The notes under the pieces are model-generated. The model was not told the origin of the DNA. It worked only from the letters and a program-made list of their open reading frames with translations, and did not search any database. 64,000 nucleotides of DNA from Pseudomonas sp. GTDB taxonomy: Bacteria > Pseudomonadota > Gammaproteobacteria > Pseudomonadales > Pseudomonadaceae. A program made the translations under genes and the position numbers. This document shows positions 16,583 to 29,266 of this stretch, one piece after another. The DNA is taken from contig JAUYKV010000013.1 of NCBI GenBank assembly GCA_030699825.1, positions 62,001 through 126,000 on the forward strand. Direction: 5' to 3'. Numbering within the stretch: the stretch's first letter is position 1; the number at the start of each line of letters is the position of its first letter.

Positions 16583-17350
16583 TCAGATCCCCTGCGGTGG
16601 CGGCACCAGGTTGGCGCTGCTCTGGCCGACCGCCAGGCCGGCGCGGATTGCTGCCAGGGCGGCCTGGTAGTAAGCCTGACCTTCTGCCGATTGGGCGAAG
16701 CTGACGAATTCTTCCAGCTCCGGATCGGACAGTTCGCGGTAGACGTGCAGCAGGGTGTTGTCCAGATCCGCGCCGATCTGTTCGATCAGGCGCTGGCGCT
16801 GGGTGTTGAGCAGGCTCTGTGCGCTATCGCCGCCGAACAGGCCGGGGAGCATCTGGCTGAGGCTGTCGGCTGCGACCCCGGCCAGGGCCAGGCTGACTTC
16901 GGCGCCGGCCTCCTTGGCCGGCAGCGCCTGGGCCAGGTGGCGGATCAGCAGGCGCCGGGTGGCGCTGGCGTCGATGCGCGGCAAGCCATCGGCATACAGT
17001 GCCAACTGGTCGCGGCGGGTGGAGAGCTGTTCGGCGGCGACCACCTTGCGCCCCAGTTCCGACTGGAAAAACTGCAGGGCGGGCTGCGGATCGCCGAGAT
17101 TTTGCCGCAGGCCCTGTTGGGCGCGTTGATCGATCGCCAACGGGGCAAAGCGCTGGTTGCTGTTATTCACCAGCGCCTCATACAGCGCGGGCGGCAGGCT
17201 GCTGCGATAGCGCGCCTGTGCGGCGCTCAGGGCGTCGTTGAAATGCGCGCGTTGTTGCGGCCAGCCGGCGGCCTGGTAGAGCTGTACTTGAGCATCTGCC
17301 AGGCTGGGGAGGCTGAGCAACAACAATAAAACGATGGATAAGACGCGCAT
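16583..17350 (-). CDS. DUF2059-like exported protein
   Basis: Signal peptide; C-terminal LSDPELEEFVSFAQSAEGQAYYQAALAA. Confidence 0.75.
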   Translation of the reverse strand: MRVLSIVLLLLLSLPSLADAQVQLYQAAGWPQQRAHFNDALSAAQARYRSSLPPALYEALVNNSNQRFAPLAIDQRAQQGLRQNLGDPQPALQFFQSELGRKVVAAEQLSTRRDQLALYADGLPRIDASATRRLLIRHLAQALPAKEAGAEVSLALAGVAADSLSQMLPGLFGGDSAQSLLNTQRQRLIEQIGADLDNTLLHVYRELSDPELEEFVSFAQSAEGQAYYQAALAAIRAGLAVGQSSANLVPPPQGI

Positions 17351-17436
17351 ACAGACTCCTGTCTAGCGGGCGACTATTTTCGATGGCTTGGCGGCGCTTG
17401 TCGAGGCATAGCCTGCCGGCTGATAGAATCGCCGGC

Positions 17437-18066
17437 ATGCCTATTTCAACTGATGTCACACTGTTAAAACGCATCGTCGACGACCTGGCCGAACGAGGCT
17501 GGTCGTTGCAACCCGCGTTCGTTCCTCAGGCTCTGACCCTCGAACTGGCCAATGAGTGCCGCAAACGTGCCGCGCAGGGTGATTTAACCCCCGCCAGCAT
17601 CGGCCATGGCTCCGGTCAGGAAGTACGCGAAGGGGTGCGCGGCGACCATATTCAATGGCTGGATGCCGGCGTGTCGCCGGCGTGCGAGCAGTATCTAGCG
17701 CTGATGGATGGGCTGCGTCAGGCGCTCAATCGTGAGCTCTATCTGGGCCTGGAAGACTACGAGTGCCACTTCGCCTGGTACCCGCCCGGCGCCTTCTATC
17801 GGAAACATCTCGATCGCTTCCGCGATGACGACCGCCGTGCGGTGTCGGCGGTGTTTTATCTCAACCCGGATTGGCAGCCGGAGCAAGGTGGCGCCTTGCG
17901 CCTGTACCTGGCGGACGAGACGACGCGCGATGTGCAGCCGCAGGCCGGCAGCCTGCTGGTGTTCCTTTCCGCCGACCTGCCCCATGAGGTGTTGCCGGCC
18001 AGCCGCGAGCGCTTGTCGCTGACCGGCTGGTTCCGCCGCCGCCGCGGCGGCGGTGGGGTGTTTTAG
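17437..18066 (+). CDS. 2OG-Fe(II) oxygenase
   Basis: CHFAWYPPGAFYRKHLDRFRDDDRRAVSAVFYLNPDWQPEQGGALRLY...LPHEVLPASRERLSLTGWFRR. Confidence 0.88.
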   Translation: MPISTDVTLLKRIVDDLAERGWSLQPAFVPQALTLELANECRKRAAQGDLTPASIGHGSGQEVREGVRGDHIQWLDAGVSPACEQYLALMDGLRQALNRELYLGLEDYECHFAWYPPGAFYRKHLDRFRDDDRRAVSAVFYLNPDWQPEQGGALRLYLADETTRDVQPQAGSLLVFLSADLPHEVLPASRERLSLTGWFRRRRGGGGVF

Positions 18067-18272
18067 GCCTGCATCTCGTAGCCCGGACAAGCCTTGGCGC
18101 AATCCGGGAGCGGTGGGGCATGCACAGGCTTTTCCGGGATTGCATCAGGCTACGAGGAGAGTGCCCATGGCCGCGATTGACGGTGAGGTCGAAATCGCCA
18201 GCGGGCCTGGTTGGGGCGTTTGGTTTAGCCAACGCGAAACCTATCGATGGTGGTGAAAACCCGGGAGGTTTT

Positions 18273-18761
18273 ATGCAGAAGATTCTGGTCAGTCGCTGTC
18301 TGCTCGGCCACCGCGTGCGCTATGACGGCGGCGCCCACGGCCCTTTCGACCTGCTCCAGCGCTGGCAGGCCGAGGGCCGGGTGGTCGCGCTCTGCCCGGA
18401 GGTCGCCGGCGGCTTGCCAACGCCGCGGCCGGCGGCGGAAATCCCCTCGGGCCAGGGCGCACAGGTGCTCGACGGCCGGCTGCCGGTACTGACTATCGAC
18501 GGCGAGGAGGTCACGGCGGCCTTTGTTGCCGGCGCCGAGCAGGCCCTGGCGCTGGTCCGCCAGCACGGTATGCGCCTGGCCCTGCTCAAGGCGCGCAGCC
18601 CGTCGTGCGGCAACCGCGAGAACTACGACGGCAGCTTCAGCGGGGTGAAAGTCGCTGGCGAAGGCGTCACCGCCGCTGCCCTGCGTCGTGCCGGGGTGCA
18701 GGTGTTCAGCGAAGAGGAATTGCCCGCCGCCGAGGCGGCGTTGCGGGCGTTGGAACAGTAG
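18273..18761 (+). CDS. DUF523 family protein
   Basis: MQKILVSRCLLGHRVRYDG...ALLKARSPSCGNRENYDGSFSG. Confidence 0.88.
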   Translation: MQKILVSRCLLGHRVRYDGGAHGPFDLLQRWQAEGRVVALCPEVAGGLPTPRPAAEIPSGQGAQVLDGRLPVLTIDGEEVTAAFVAGAEQALALVRQHGMRLALLKARSPSCGNRENYDGSFSGVKVAGEGVTAAALRRAGVQVFSEEELPAAEAALRALEQ

Positions 18762-18898
18762 TCGCTTGCGGATGGGTTGAGTTCCACGATACCCATACTG
18801 TTGGGTTACGCGGCGCGTGAGATTCGCAGCGTCTGTGGATAAACGACAGTCGCCGCTAACCCAACCTACGCGCCTCCCACAGGGTTGTGACATCGGCA

Positions 18899-18930
18899 TG
18901 AAAAAGGGAAGCCGAAGCTTCCCTTTTTTG
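18899..18930. terminator. Bidirectional terminator between DUF523 and serA
   Basis: aaaaagggaagccgaagcttccctttttt. Confidence 0.8.
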
Positions 18931-18944
18931 CATCGCACCAGTGC

Positions 18945-20174
18945 TTAGAACAGCACACGGCTGCGGATGGTGCCGTTGACGTGTTGCAGCTTCTCCAACG
19001 CCAGGTCGGAGTAGTCGGCGTCGACGTCGATCACCACATAGCCGACCTTGTCGTTGGTCTGCAGGAACTGGCCGGAGATGTTGATGGCGTTTTCGGCGAA
19101 CACCTTGTTGATCTCGCTCATCACGCCCGGCACGTTCTGGTGAATGTGCAGCAGGCGGTGCTTGCCCGGGTGCGCCGGCAGGGCGACTTCGGGGAAATTG
19201 ACCGAGGACACCGAGGTGCCGTTGTCGCTGTACTTGACCAGCTTCTCCGCCACTTCCAGGCCGATGTTGGCCTGGGCCTCGGCGGTGGAACCGCCGATGT
19301 GCGGGGTCAGGATCACCCGATCCAGGCCGCGCAGCGGGCTTTCGAACTCTTCGTCGTTGGACTTCGGTTCGACCGGGAACACGTCGATGGCAGCGCCGAT
19401 CAGGTGCTCGTCCTTGATCGCGGCGGCCAGGTGCTCCAGCTTGACCACGGTGCCGCGGGCGGCGTTGATCAGGATGCCGCCCTTCTTCATGGCGCGTATT
19501 TCCTTCTCGCCGATCATCCACTGGGTCGACGGCAGTTCCGGCACATGCAGCGAGATGATGTCACACAGGCCCAGCAGGTCGTGCAGCTTGGCGATCTGGG
19601 TGGCGTTGCCCAGCGGCAGCTTGGTCACGGTGTCGTAGAAGAACACCTGCATGCCGAGGGCTTCGGCCAGCACCGAGAGCTGGGTGCCGATCGAGCCGTA
19701 GCCGACGATGCCGAGTTTTTTGCCGCGGATCTCGAAGGAGTTGGCCGCCGACTTGATCCAGCCACCACGGTGACAGGAGGCATTCTTCTCGGGAATACCG
19801 CGCAGCAGCAGGATGGCCTGGGCCAATACCAGCTCGGCCACCGAGCGGGTGTTCGAATAGGGTGCGTTGAATACTGCGATACCGCGCTCGCGGGCGGCGT
19901 CGAGGTCGACCTGGTTGGTACCGATGCAGAAGCAGCCGACGGCGACCAGCTTGTTCGCGCAATCGAAGATATCGGCGGTCAGCCGGGTGCGCGAACGAAT
20001 ACCGATGAAGTGCGCTTCGGCGATCTTTTCTTTCAGTTCGTCGTCGGACAGCGCGCCCTTGTGGTACTCGATGTTGGTGTAGCCGGCAGCCTTCAGGGTG
20101 TCCACGGCATTCTGGTGGACGCCTTCGAGAAGAAGGAACTTGATCTTGCTCTTGTCGAGAGAGGTCTTGCTCAT
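18945..20174 (-). CDS. serA: D-3-phosphoglycerate dehydrogenase
   Basis: LLEGVHQNAVDTLKAAGYTNIEYHKGAL, GIVGYGSIGTQLSVLAEALGM, C-terminal ACT domain. Confidence 0.96.
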   Translation of the reverse strand: MSKTSLDKSKIKFLLLEGVHQNAVDTLKAAGYTNIEYHKGALSDDELKEKIAEAHFIGIRSRTRLTADIFDCANKLVAVGCFCIGTNQVDLDAARERGIAVFNAPYSNTRSVAELVLAQAILLLRGIPEKNASCHRGGWIKSAANSFEIRGKKLGIVGYGSIGTQLSVLAEALGMQVFFYDTVTKLPLGNATQIAKLHDLLGLCDIISLHVPELPSTQWMIGEKEIRAMKKGGILINAARGTVVKLEHLAAAIKDEHLIGAAIDVFPVEPKSNDEEFESPLRGLDRVILTPHIGGSTAEAQANIGLEVAEKLVKYSDNGTSVSSVNFPEVALPAHPGKHRLLHIHQNVPGVMSEINKVFAENAINISGQFLQTNDKVGYVVIDVDADYSDLALEKLQHVNGTIRSRVLF

Positions 20175-20362
20175 CGGAGTACCTGTTGTCCCATAAATTA
20201 GTGTCAGGGAAATGCATCGGCGGCGTTGCCGAGCGGACCCCGCTGAATCGGCTCGGAGCACGATTGACGGGGTGCGTATGCTAGCATGATCTTCTTTTTC
20301 CATGCTCGGTTGCGACCTGAATGGTTCTCAGGGCGACCATGAATTGTTTGAGAGTTCACTTG

Positions 20363-21757
20363 ATGACTACCGCTGCCCTGATCGAAGAGCTGAAGACCCT
20401 GGTTGAACCCGGCAAGGTGCTCACCGACGCCGATTCCCTCAACGCCTACGGCAAGGATTGGACCAAGCATTTCGCTCCGGCCCCTTGCGCCATCGTCTTT
20501 CCCAAGAGCATCGAACAGGTGCAGGCCATCGTCCGTTGGGCCAACCGGCACAAGGTTGCCCTGGTGCCTTCCGGCGGGCGCACTGGACTCTCCGCTGGCG
20601 CCGTGGCGGCCAACGGCGAAGTGGTGGTGGCTTTCGACTATATGAACCAGATTCTCGCCTTCAACGAATTCGACCGTACCGCGGTCTGTCAGCCCGGCGT
20701 GGTGACCAAGCAGCTGCAGCTGTTTGCCGAAGAGCAGGGGCTGTACTACCCGGTGGATTTCGCCTCCAGCGGATCGAGCCAGCTGGGCGGCAATATCGGC
20801 ACCAATGCCGGCGGGATCAAGGTGATTCGCTACGGCATGACCCGCAACTGGGTCGCCGGCCTGAAGGTCGTCACCGGCACCGGCGAGCTGCTGGAGCTGA
20901 ACAAGGACCTGATCAAGAACGCCACCGGCTACGACCTGCGCCAGCTGTTCATCGGCGCCGAAGGCACCCTCGGCTTCGTCGTCGAAGCCACCATGCGTCT
21001 GGATCGCGCGCCGCAGAATCTCACCGCCATGGTCCTCGGCGCGGCCGACTTCGACTCGATCATGCCGGTGTTGCACGCCTTCCAGAACAAGCTGGACCTG
21101 ACCGCCTTCGAGTTCTTCTCCGACAAGGCCCTGGCCAAGGTCATGGGCCGCGGCGACGTGCCGGCGCCGTTCGAGACCGAGTGCCCGTTCTATGCGCTAC
21201 TGGAGTTCGAGGCCAGCAGCGAGCAGGTGGCCGAAGCGGCCCTGGCCACCTTCGAGCATTGCGTCGAACAGGGCTGGGTGCTCGACGGGGTGATGAGCCA
21301 GAGCGAGCAGCAACTGCAGAACCTGTGGAAACTGCGCGAATACATCTCCGAGACCATCAGCCACTGGACCCCGTACAAGAACGACATCTCGGTAGTGGTC
21401 TCCAAAGTGCCGGCCTTCCTCCACGACATCGACGCCATCGTCGGTGAACACTACCCGGACTTCGAGATCGTCTGGTTTGGCCACATTGGCGACGGCAACC
21501 TGCATTTGAATATATTGAAGCCGGAGGATCTGTCCAAGGACGAGTTCTTCGCCAGGTGCGCCACCGTCAACCAGTGGGTGTTCGAGACCGTGCAGAAGTA
21601 CAACGGCTCGATCAGCGCCGAACACGGCGTCGGCATGACCAAGCGCGATTACCTGCATTACAGCCGCTCCGAGGCGGAAATCGGCTATATGAAGGCGATC
21701 AAGGCGGTGTTCGACCCGAACGGCATCATGAACCCGGGCAAGATTTTCCCGCTTTGA
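20363..21757 (+). CDS. FAD-binding oxidoreductase, D-2-hydroxyglutarate dehydrogenase-like
   Basis: VPSGGRTGLSAGAV, GNIGTNAGGIKVIRYG, FGHIGDGNLHLNI, SAEHGVGMTKRDYL. Confidence 0.9.
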   Translation: MTTAALIEELKTLVEPGKVLTDADSLNAYGKDWTKHFAPAPCAIVFPKSIEQVQAIVRWANRHKVALVPSGGRTGLSAGAVAANGEVVVAFDYMNQILAFNEFDRTAVCQPGVVTKQLQLFAEEQGLYYPVDFASSGSSQLGGNIGTNAGGIKVIRYGMTRNWVAGLKVVTGTGELLELNKDLIKNATGYDLRQLFIGAEGTLGFVVEATMRLDRAPQNLTAMVLGAADFDSIMPVLHAFQNKLDLTAFEFFSDKALAKVMGRGDVPAPFETECPFYALLEFEASSEQVAEAALATFEHCVEQGWVLDGVMSQSEQQLQNLWKLREYISETISHWTPYKNDISVVVSKVPAFLHDIDAIVGEHYPDFEIVWFGHIGDGNLHLNILKPEDLSKDEFFARCATVNQWVFETVQKYNGSISAEHGVGMTKRDYLHYSRSEAEIGYMKAIKAVFDPNGIMNPGKIFPL

Positions 21758-21773
21758 TTGGCACCAGGCCCAT

Positions 21774-21845
21774 GTAGCCCGGATAAGCCTTAGCGCAATC
21801 CGGGGCAGCGGCTTCCCGGATTGCGCCGGGGCTTATCCGGGCTAC
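21774..21845. repeat. Paired inverted REP-like element
   Basis: gtagcccggataagccttagcgcaatccggg...cccggattgcgccggggcttatccgggctac. Confidence 0.8.
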
Positions 21846-21988
21846 GCATCTAAGCATTTATCCGTGCGGCCAGAGGCTCTTGCCCCCTGGTCGGTTGCAA
21901 TGACGGCCCGCCTTGAAGCGGGCATGATCGCCCTACACGGCACGCTCCCACAAAGAGTCGTGCAGCGCATTCGCATAAGGAGTCGCCC

Positions 21989-22654
21989 ATGAGTTACCAG
22001 CACCAGTACATCGACGGCACCCATATTCACTTTCCCATGGGCAAGGTGGTGTGCATCGGCCGTAACTACGCCGAGCACGCCAAGGAACTGAACAACCCGG
22101 TGCCCAGCGAGCCATTGCTGTTCATCAAGGCCGGCAGCTGTGTGGTGCCGCTGGATGACGGTTTCACCCTGGTCGAGGGCCGTGGCGACGTGCACTTTGA
22201 GGCGGAAATCGCCGTACTGATCGGCAAGCCATTGTCGCGCACACCGAATGCCGAAGAAGTGCTGGACGCTATTTCCGGCTTCGCCCCGGCCCTCGACCTG
22301 ACCCTGCGCGACCTGCAGGCCAAGCTCAAGGACAAGGGCTACCCCTGGGAAATCGCCAAGTCCTTCGATGGCGCCTGTGTGCTGGCGCCCTTCGTGCCGG
22401 GCGATGCGCTGGAGGACCTGAGTGATATCGGCATTCGCCTGACGATTAACGGCGAAGTGCGTCAGGACGGCAACAGCCGCGATATGCTCAACCCGATCCT
22501 GCCGATGATCCAGCACATCGCCGGTCACTTCAGCCTGCAGCCGGGTGATGTGATCCTCACCGGTACGCCGGTCGGAGTCGGGCCGTTGCACAAGGGCGAC
22601 GAGCTGGTGCTGGAGCTGGTCGGTCACTCATGCTTCGCCAGTCGCGTGCTGTAA
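21989..22654 (+). CDS. Fumarylacetoacetate hydrolase family protein
   Basis: VVCIGRNYAEHAKELNNPVPSEPLLFIKAGS...GDVILTGTPVGVGPL. Confidence 0.9.
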   Translation: MSYQHQYIDGTHIHFPMGKVVCIGRNYAEHAKELNNPVPSEPLLFIKAGSCVVPLDDGFTLVEGRGDVHFEAEIAVLIGKPLSRTPNAEEVLDAISGFAPALDLTLRDLQAKLKDKGYPWEIAKSFDGACVLAPFVPGDALEDLSDIGIRLTINGEVRQDGNSRDMLNPILPMIQHIAGHFSLQPGDVILTGTPVGVGPLHKGDELVLELVGHSCFASRVL

Positions 22655-22923
22655 CCGGCTCATCGTGTCTCGACTTGAATAGATAGTCTGTCGCTTTACG
22701 TGGGCGCGGATGGGTGGTATTCCGCTTCATGCGCGAAATTTTCAGCGCTTTCAAGGTCAGTCGCGGCTAAAGCCCCTCCCACACAAGACAGGCGTTTCAC
22801 CGATATTTCAACGTTATCGTGACACTGGTCGTGTACGGGGCGCCTGGAGGCGCCCTCTGTCGGTAAGCGAACCTTAAGCCTTGGCCGCTAGTCTGACGGC
22901 CATGCTTTTCTCGAGTCGTGCCG

Positions 22924-23856
22924 ATGCCTGCCAAACGCTTTCGTTTCATGCGCCCGCGCCATTTGCTCCTGCTATCCCTGGTCGTTGCCACGGCGCTGCT
23001 GGTCGACTTTCTGCGCCTGGACGAGCGCGCCTGGTTCTGGTTCGCGGAAGGCAGGCGCAGTGTTGCCGAGCAGCAGGCGAGCATCTGGCTGCCGGGTTAT
23101 CGGGTGGTTGTGCAGGGGCGGTCGCTGGACGGCCTGGAGCGCGACGAAACCTCAGGGCTGACCTACAGCCCCGCCAGCGACACCCTGTTCGCCGTGACCG
23201 GCAAGAACCCGCAACTGGTCGAATTATCGCTGGCCGGCGAGGTGCTGCGGCGTATCCCGCTGCGCGGCTTCTCCGATCCCGAGGGGGTCGAGGTCATCGC
23301 CGATGGACGCCTGGCGATCATCGACGAACGCCGGCGCAGCTTGACGGCGTTCAGTATCGACGCCGACACCCTGAGCCTGGATGCCGCGGACTATCCGTCG
23401 TTCGACCTGGGCTTTGCCGATTCCGCCAACAAGGGCTTCGAGGGGATTGCCTGGGACTCGCGCAATCAGCGTGTGCTGCTCGGCAAGGAGCGCGGTCCGC
23501 TGGGGCTGTTCAGCTTGCCGTTTCCCGGCGAGGACGGCGCCGCCGGGACGCTGCAGGCGTTGCCCTCGACGCGCGCCTTCGTGCGCGATATCTCTTCGTT
23601 GAGTTTCGATGCGCGCACCGGTCACTCCCTGGTGCTGTCCGACGAGTCGCGTCTGCTGCTGGAGCTGGATGGCCAGGGGCAACCGGTCAGCTTCATCAGC
23701 CTGATCGGCGGTCTCAACGGTCTGCACCGGAGCATCAAGCAGGCCGAAGGCGTGACCATGGATGCGGCGGGCAATATCTATATCGTCGGCGAACCCAACC
23801 TGCTCTATGTGTTCAGCAAGGCCGCGCCGGTGGAGCTGCCCACGCAGATCGATTAA
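22924..23856 (+). CDS. SdiA-regulated-like domain protein
   Basis: N-terminal TM; beta-propeller-like DETSGLTYSPASDTLFAVTGKNPQLVEL, FSDPEGVEVIADGRLAIIDERR. Confidence 0.75.
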   Translation: MPAKRFRFMRPRHLLLLSLVVATALLVDFLRLDERAWFWFAEGRRSVAEQQASIWLPGYRVVVQGRSLDGLERDETSGLTYSPASDTLFAVTGKNPQLVELSLAGEVLRRIPLRGFSDPEGVEVIADGRLAIIDERRRSLTAFSIDADTLSLDAADYPSFDLGFADSANKGFEGIAWDSRNQRVLLGKERGPLGLFSLPFPGEDGAAGTLQALPSTRAFVRDISSLSFDARTGHSLVLSDESRLLLELDGQGQPVSFISLIGGLNGLHRSIKQAEGVTMDAAGNIYIVGEPNLLYVFSKAAPVELPTQID

Positions 23857-23894
23857 GCGTCCCGACGCCCTCGAACAACCCGCAATCCGTAGGC

Positions 23895-23994
23895 TGTCAC
23901 TCGCCGCAGGCAGTGCACCGTGGATCATGGGAACGGTACAAAGCTGGCGGGTTGTCGCTGCGCTCCGAACGGCCGGCGCCCCGGTCTGCCCTAC
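23895..23994 (+). repeat. Dispersed intergenic repeat, copy B
   Basis: TGTCACTCGCCGCAGGCAGTGCACCG...AAAGCTGGCGGGTTGTCGCTGCGCTCCGAA...CCCTAC. Confidence 0.78.
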
Positions 23995-24077
23995 AGTTCC
24001 CGGACGTATCGCCGAGGGTTGCGCGTCCCGCAATCCGTGTCAAAAGGCCGAGGGTCGACTCGACCCGGCTGTCCAGG

Positions 24078-24752
24078 TTATTGGCGGGTGAGGCTTTTCA
24101 CCCCGTCGGCGGTGCCGAGCAGCAGCAAGTCCGCCGGGCGTGCGGCGAACAGGCCATTGGTGACCACGCCGACGATGTTGTTGATCTGCGCTTCCAGTTC
24201 GCGCGGGTTGACGATCGACAGGTTGTAGACGTCGAGGATCTGGTTGCCGTTGTCGGTGGTCACGCCCGCGCGGTACACCGGGTCGCCACCGAGCTTGACC
24301 AGTTCGCGGGCGACATGGCTGCGCGCCATCGGGATCACCTCCACCGGCAGCGGGAAGGCGCCGAGCACCGGTACCAGCTTGCTGGCGTCGGCGATGCAGA
24401 TGAAGGTCTGCGCCACGGCGGCGACAATTTTCTCGCGGGTCAGGGCGGCGCCGCCGCCTTTGATCAGGTTGAGGTGCTCGTCGCTTTCATCGGCGCCATC
24501 GACATAGAACTCCAGGTCGCTGACGGTATTCAGCTCATAGACCGGAATGCCGTGGCCCTTGAGGCGCGCGGCAGTGGCTTCGGAACTGGCCACGGCGCCG
24601 TCGAACTCGGCCTTGTGCCGGGCCAGGGCATCGATGAAACAGTTGGCCGTGGAGCCGGTGCCGACCCCGACGACGCTCTTGGCGTCGAGCTTGGGGAGGA
24701 TGAAGTCGACGGCAGCCTGGGCGACTGCTTGCTTGAGTTGATCCTGGTTCAT
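24078..24752 (-). CDS. rpiA: Ribose-5-phosphate isomerase A
   Basis: [43 protein letters not shown]. Confidence 0.95.
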   Translation of the reverse strand: MNQDQLKQAVAQAAVDFILPKLDAKSVVGVGTGSTANCFIDALARHKAEFDGAVASSEATAARLKGHGIPVYELNTVSDLEFYVDGADESDEHLNLIKGGGAALTREKIVAAVAQTFICIADASKLVPVLGAFPLPVEVIPMARSHVARELVKLGGDPVYRAGVTTDNGNQILDVYNLSIVNPRELEAQINNIVGVVTNGLFAARPADLLLLGTADGVKSLTRQ

Positions 24753-24832
24753 CGCGGTCTCTGCACCTGGGGGAATCGGAAGGCGCGAATTATAGCCGCA
24801 TGTGGCTGAAATCCTCGCCTTCCGCACGACTT

Positions 24833-26107
24833 CTACGAAGCTTCGCGATACGGGTTGCGCGGATCGTGCTGCCAGTCGAGGAACGGCTTGCCGGTGTCCT
24901 GGGGCACCATCTCGATGCAGCTCTCCACCGGGCAGGTGATCTGGCACAGATTGCAGCCCACGCATTCGGCGTCGATTACCTCGTATTTGTGCGTACCGTC
25001 GGCCTGCTTGAGGCTGGCGATGGCCTGGTGCGCAGTGTCTTCGCAGGCGATGTGGCAGCGACCGCAGCCGATGCAGGCGTCCTGGTCGATCTTGGCGATC
25101 ACCTGGTAGTTGATGTCCAGGTACTTCCAGTCGGTGGTGTTGCCCACCGCACGGCCGGAGAAGTCGGCCAGGCTGGCATAGCCCTGACTGTCCATCCAGC
25201 GCGACAGGCCGTCCTGCATCTGCTCGACGATGCGAAAGCCATGCAGCATGGCGGCGGTGCACACCTGTACCGCGCCGCAGCCGAGGGCCACGAACTCGGC
25301 CGCGTCGCGCCAGCTGCCGATGCCGCCGATGCCGCAGATCGGCAGGCCGCGGGTCTCGGGGTCGCGGGCGATCTCGGCGACCATGTTCAGCGCGATGGGT
25401 TTGACCGCCGAGCCGCAGTAGCCGCCGTGGGTGCTCTGGCTGCCGACGATGGGGTTGGCGACCATGCGCTCCAGGTTGACGCTGGTGATCGAGTTGATGG
25501 TGTTGATCAGCGACACCGCATCGGCCCCGCCGCGGTAGGCGGCGCGGGCGGCCAGGCGTATGTCGGTGATGTTCGGCGTGAGTTTGACGATCACCGGCAG
25601 CGCGCTGTAGGTCTTGCACCAGCGGGTGACCCTTTCGACGTATTCCGGCACCTGGCCGACCGCCGCGCCCATGCCGCGCTCGGGCATGCCGTGGGGGCAG
25701 CCGAAGTTCAGCTCGATGCCGTCGCAGCCGGTGGCCTCCACCAGTGGCAGGATGGCCTTCCAGGACTCCTCGACGCAGGGCACCATCAGCGAGACGATCA
25801 GCGCACGGTCCGGCCAGTCCTTCTTCACCTGGGTGATTTCGCGCAGGTTGATTTCCAGCGAGCGGTCGGTGATCAGTTCGATATTGTTGAAGCCGAGCAC
25901 CTCGCGATTGGCGCCGAAGTGCGCCGAGTAGCGCGACGACACGTTGACCGCCGCCGGGTCTTCGCCGAGGGTCTTCCAGACCACGCCGCCCCAGCCCGCC
26001 TCGAAGGCGCGGACCACGTTGTAGGCCTTGTCGGTGGGCGGCGCGCTGGCCAGCCAGAACGGATTGGGTGCCTTGATACCGGCGAATTCGATGGATAGAT
26101 CGGCCAT
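24833..26107 (-). CDS. preA: NAD-dependent dihydropyrimidine dehydrogenase subunit PreA
   Basis: DHOD-like domain plus C-terminal 4Fe-4[20 protein letters not shown]...[13 protein letters not shown]. Confidence 0.93.
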   Translation of the reverse strand: MADLSIEFAGIKAPNPFWLASAPPTDKAYNVVRAFEAGWGGVVWKTLGEDPAAVNVSSRYSAHFGANREVLGFNNIELITDRSLEINLREITQVKKDWPDRALIVSLMVPCVEESWKAILPLVEATGCDGIELNFGCPHGMPERGMGAAVGQVPEYVERVTRWCKTYSALPVIVKLTPNITDIRLAARAAYRGGADAVSLINTINSITSVNLERMVANPIVGSQSTHGGYCGSAVKPIALNMVAEIARDPETRGLPICGIGGIGSWRDAAEFVALGCGAVQVCTAAMLHGFRIVEQMQDGLSRWMDSQGYASLADFSGRAVGNTTDWKYLDINYQVIAKIDQDACIGCGRCHIACEDTAHQAIASLKQADGTHKYEVIDAECVGCNLCQITCPVESCIEMVPQDTGKPFLDWQHDPRNPYREAS

Positions 26108-27475
26108 TTATGCGGCCTCCGCGTTGCGCATCAGATGAGAGTGGATGGCCTCGGCGGCCAGCTTGCCGTGCTGCACGGCCTGTACGGTGAGGTCCTGGCC
26201 CAGGGCGATGCAGTCGCCGCCGGCATACACGCCGGGCACGCTGGTTTGCAGCTGGGCGTCGACCCAGATGCGTTCGCCCTCGCGCTGCAGTTCGCCGGCC
26301 AGCGGGTCGCTCAGGGCCTGGCCGTCGAAGGCCTGGCCGATGGCGCTGAAGATGGCGTCGGCGGCCAGCTCGAAGCTTTCCCCGCTCGCCTGCAGGCGGC
26401 CGTCGACCTGCTGGGTGCGGGCGAAGCGCATGCCGCGCACCTGACCCTGCTCGTCGAGCAGCACGGCCTCGGGCTGTGCCCAGGTCAGCAGGCGCACCTG
26501 GTTGGCCTTGGCGATGGCCTGTTCGTGCTCGGTGGCGCCCATCTCCGCGAAGCCGCGGCGGTAGACCAAGTTGACGTCGCGGGCGCCGAGCTTGCTCATC
26601 TGCACGGCCATGTCGATGGCGGTGTTGCCGGCGCCGAGGACGATGCAGCGCTCGGCCAGCGGCAGCTGGCTCAGGTCGTCGCTCTGGCGCAGTTCGCGGA
26701 TGTAATCGGTGGCGGCCAGCAGGCCCGGCGCATCTTCATGGGCCAGGCCGAGTCGCTTGCTGGCAGCCAGGCCGATGCCGAGGAACACCGAATCGAACTG
26801 CTGGTGCAGCTCGCTCAGGCTCAGATTGTCGCCCAGCCGCTGGCCGTGACGGATCTCGATGCCGCCGATCTGCAGGAGGAAGTCCACCTCGCGCTGGGCG
26901 AAGTCGTCCACCAGCTTGTACTTGGCGATGCCGTACTCGTTGAGGCCGCCGGCTTTCTCGCGGGCCTCGAAGATCACCACCTCATGACCATGCATGGCCA
27001 GGCGATGGGCGCAGGACAGCCCCGCCGGGCCGGCGCCGACCACGGCGATGCGTTTGCCGCTGGCCGGGGCGCGCTGGAACGGGTGCTGGCTGAACTGCGC
27101 GTGGTCGATGGCATGGCGCTGCAGCAGGCCGATCAGCACCGGCGCGCATTCCTGGGCGTTGTTACGCACGCAGGCCTGCTGGCAGAGGATTTCGGTGGGG
27201 CAGACGCGGGCGCAACTGCCGCCGAGGATATTCGCCGAAAGGATGGTTTGCGCCGCGCCCTGGACGTTGTCCTGCTGGATGCTGCGGATAAACGAGGGGA
27301 TGTCGATCTCGCTGGGGCAGGCGTTGACGCAGGGCGCGTCGTAGCAGTACAGGCAGCGCGAACTTTCCAGGGCGGCCTGGCGAGCGCTGAGCGGCGGGGC
27401 CAGATCGCTGAAGCGATCGGCCAGTTCGGCGGCGTCGGCATGCGGGCGCGGCAGGTGGCTGAGGGTGTCTATCAC
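26108..27475 (-). CDS. preT: NAD(P)-dependent oxidoreductase, dihydropyrimidine dehydrogenase subunit PreT
   Basis: [45 protein letters not shown]; directly abuts preA. Confidence 0.92.
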   Translation of the reverse strand: MIDTLSHLPRPHADAAELADRFSDLAPPLSARQAALESSRCLYCYDAPCVNACPSEIDIPSFIRSIQQDNVQGAAQTILSANILGGSCARVCPTEILCQQACVRNNAQECAPVLIGLLQRHAIDHAQFSQHPFQRAPASGKRIAVVGAGPAGLSCAHRLAMHGHEVVIFEAREKAGGLNEYGIAKYKLVDDFAQREVDFLLQIGGIEIRHGQRLGDNLSLSELHQQFDSVFLGIGLAASKRLGLAHEDAPGLLAATDYIRELRQSDDLSQLPLAERCIVLGAGNTAIDMAVQMSKLGARDVNLVYRRGFAEMGATEHEQAIAKANQVRLLTWAQPEAVLLDEQGQVRGMRFARTQQVDGRLQASGESFELAADAIFSAIGQAFDGQALSDPLAGELQREGERIWVDAQLQTSVPGVYAGGDCIALGQDLTVQAVQHGKLAAEAIHSHLMRNAEAA

Positions 27476-27593
27476 GGTAATTGCCTCACGGTTTTATGGC
27501 TTTTATTGGGCAGTTAACAGCGGATAAGCGGCCGTCCGGCCTCTGTAGGCCGGTGTGGCGGAATAGGTGTTGCACCAGTGGTGGGACTCTTAA

Positions 27594-27661
27594 GTGGGAG
27601 GGGCTTTAGCCGCGAAAAATGTCGATAGCTCAGGATCTATCGCGGCTGAAGCCCCTCCCAC
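27594..27661. repeat. Inverted intergenic repeat
   Basis: gtgggaggggctttagccgcga...tcgcggctgaagcccctcccac. Confidence 0.75.
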
Positions 27662-27682
27662 AGGTTCTTCTGTGTCCCTGGC

Positions 27683-29134
<1,452 letters not shown>

Positions 29135-29193
29135 TCAGGCTGACCGGTGCGTGCCGGTTCTTGGTGTTATGGCGAGTCAGGCGGGAGTGTTTA

Positions 29194-29266
29194 AATTCCT
29201 GTCATGCCTGACAGGAATTGAATCTAGTCGCTGCTTTGTGATTGATCAAGATTATTTTTTGATCAA
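29194..29266. promoter_or_regulatory. Candidate operator region between hydA and the NCS1 transporter
   Basis: aattcctgtca-tgcc-tgacaggaatt (perfect 11-bp arms) followed by two TTGATCAA palindromes. Confidence 0.55.

Noticed and set aside
22881-24809. 642-aa plus-strand ORF spanning the SdiA-regulated-like gene and into rpiA
   Set aside because: Out of frame with one recognised gene and antisense to rpiA; Arg/Ala-rich shadow translation.
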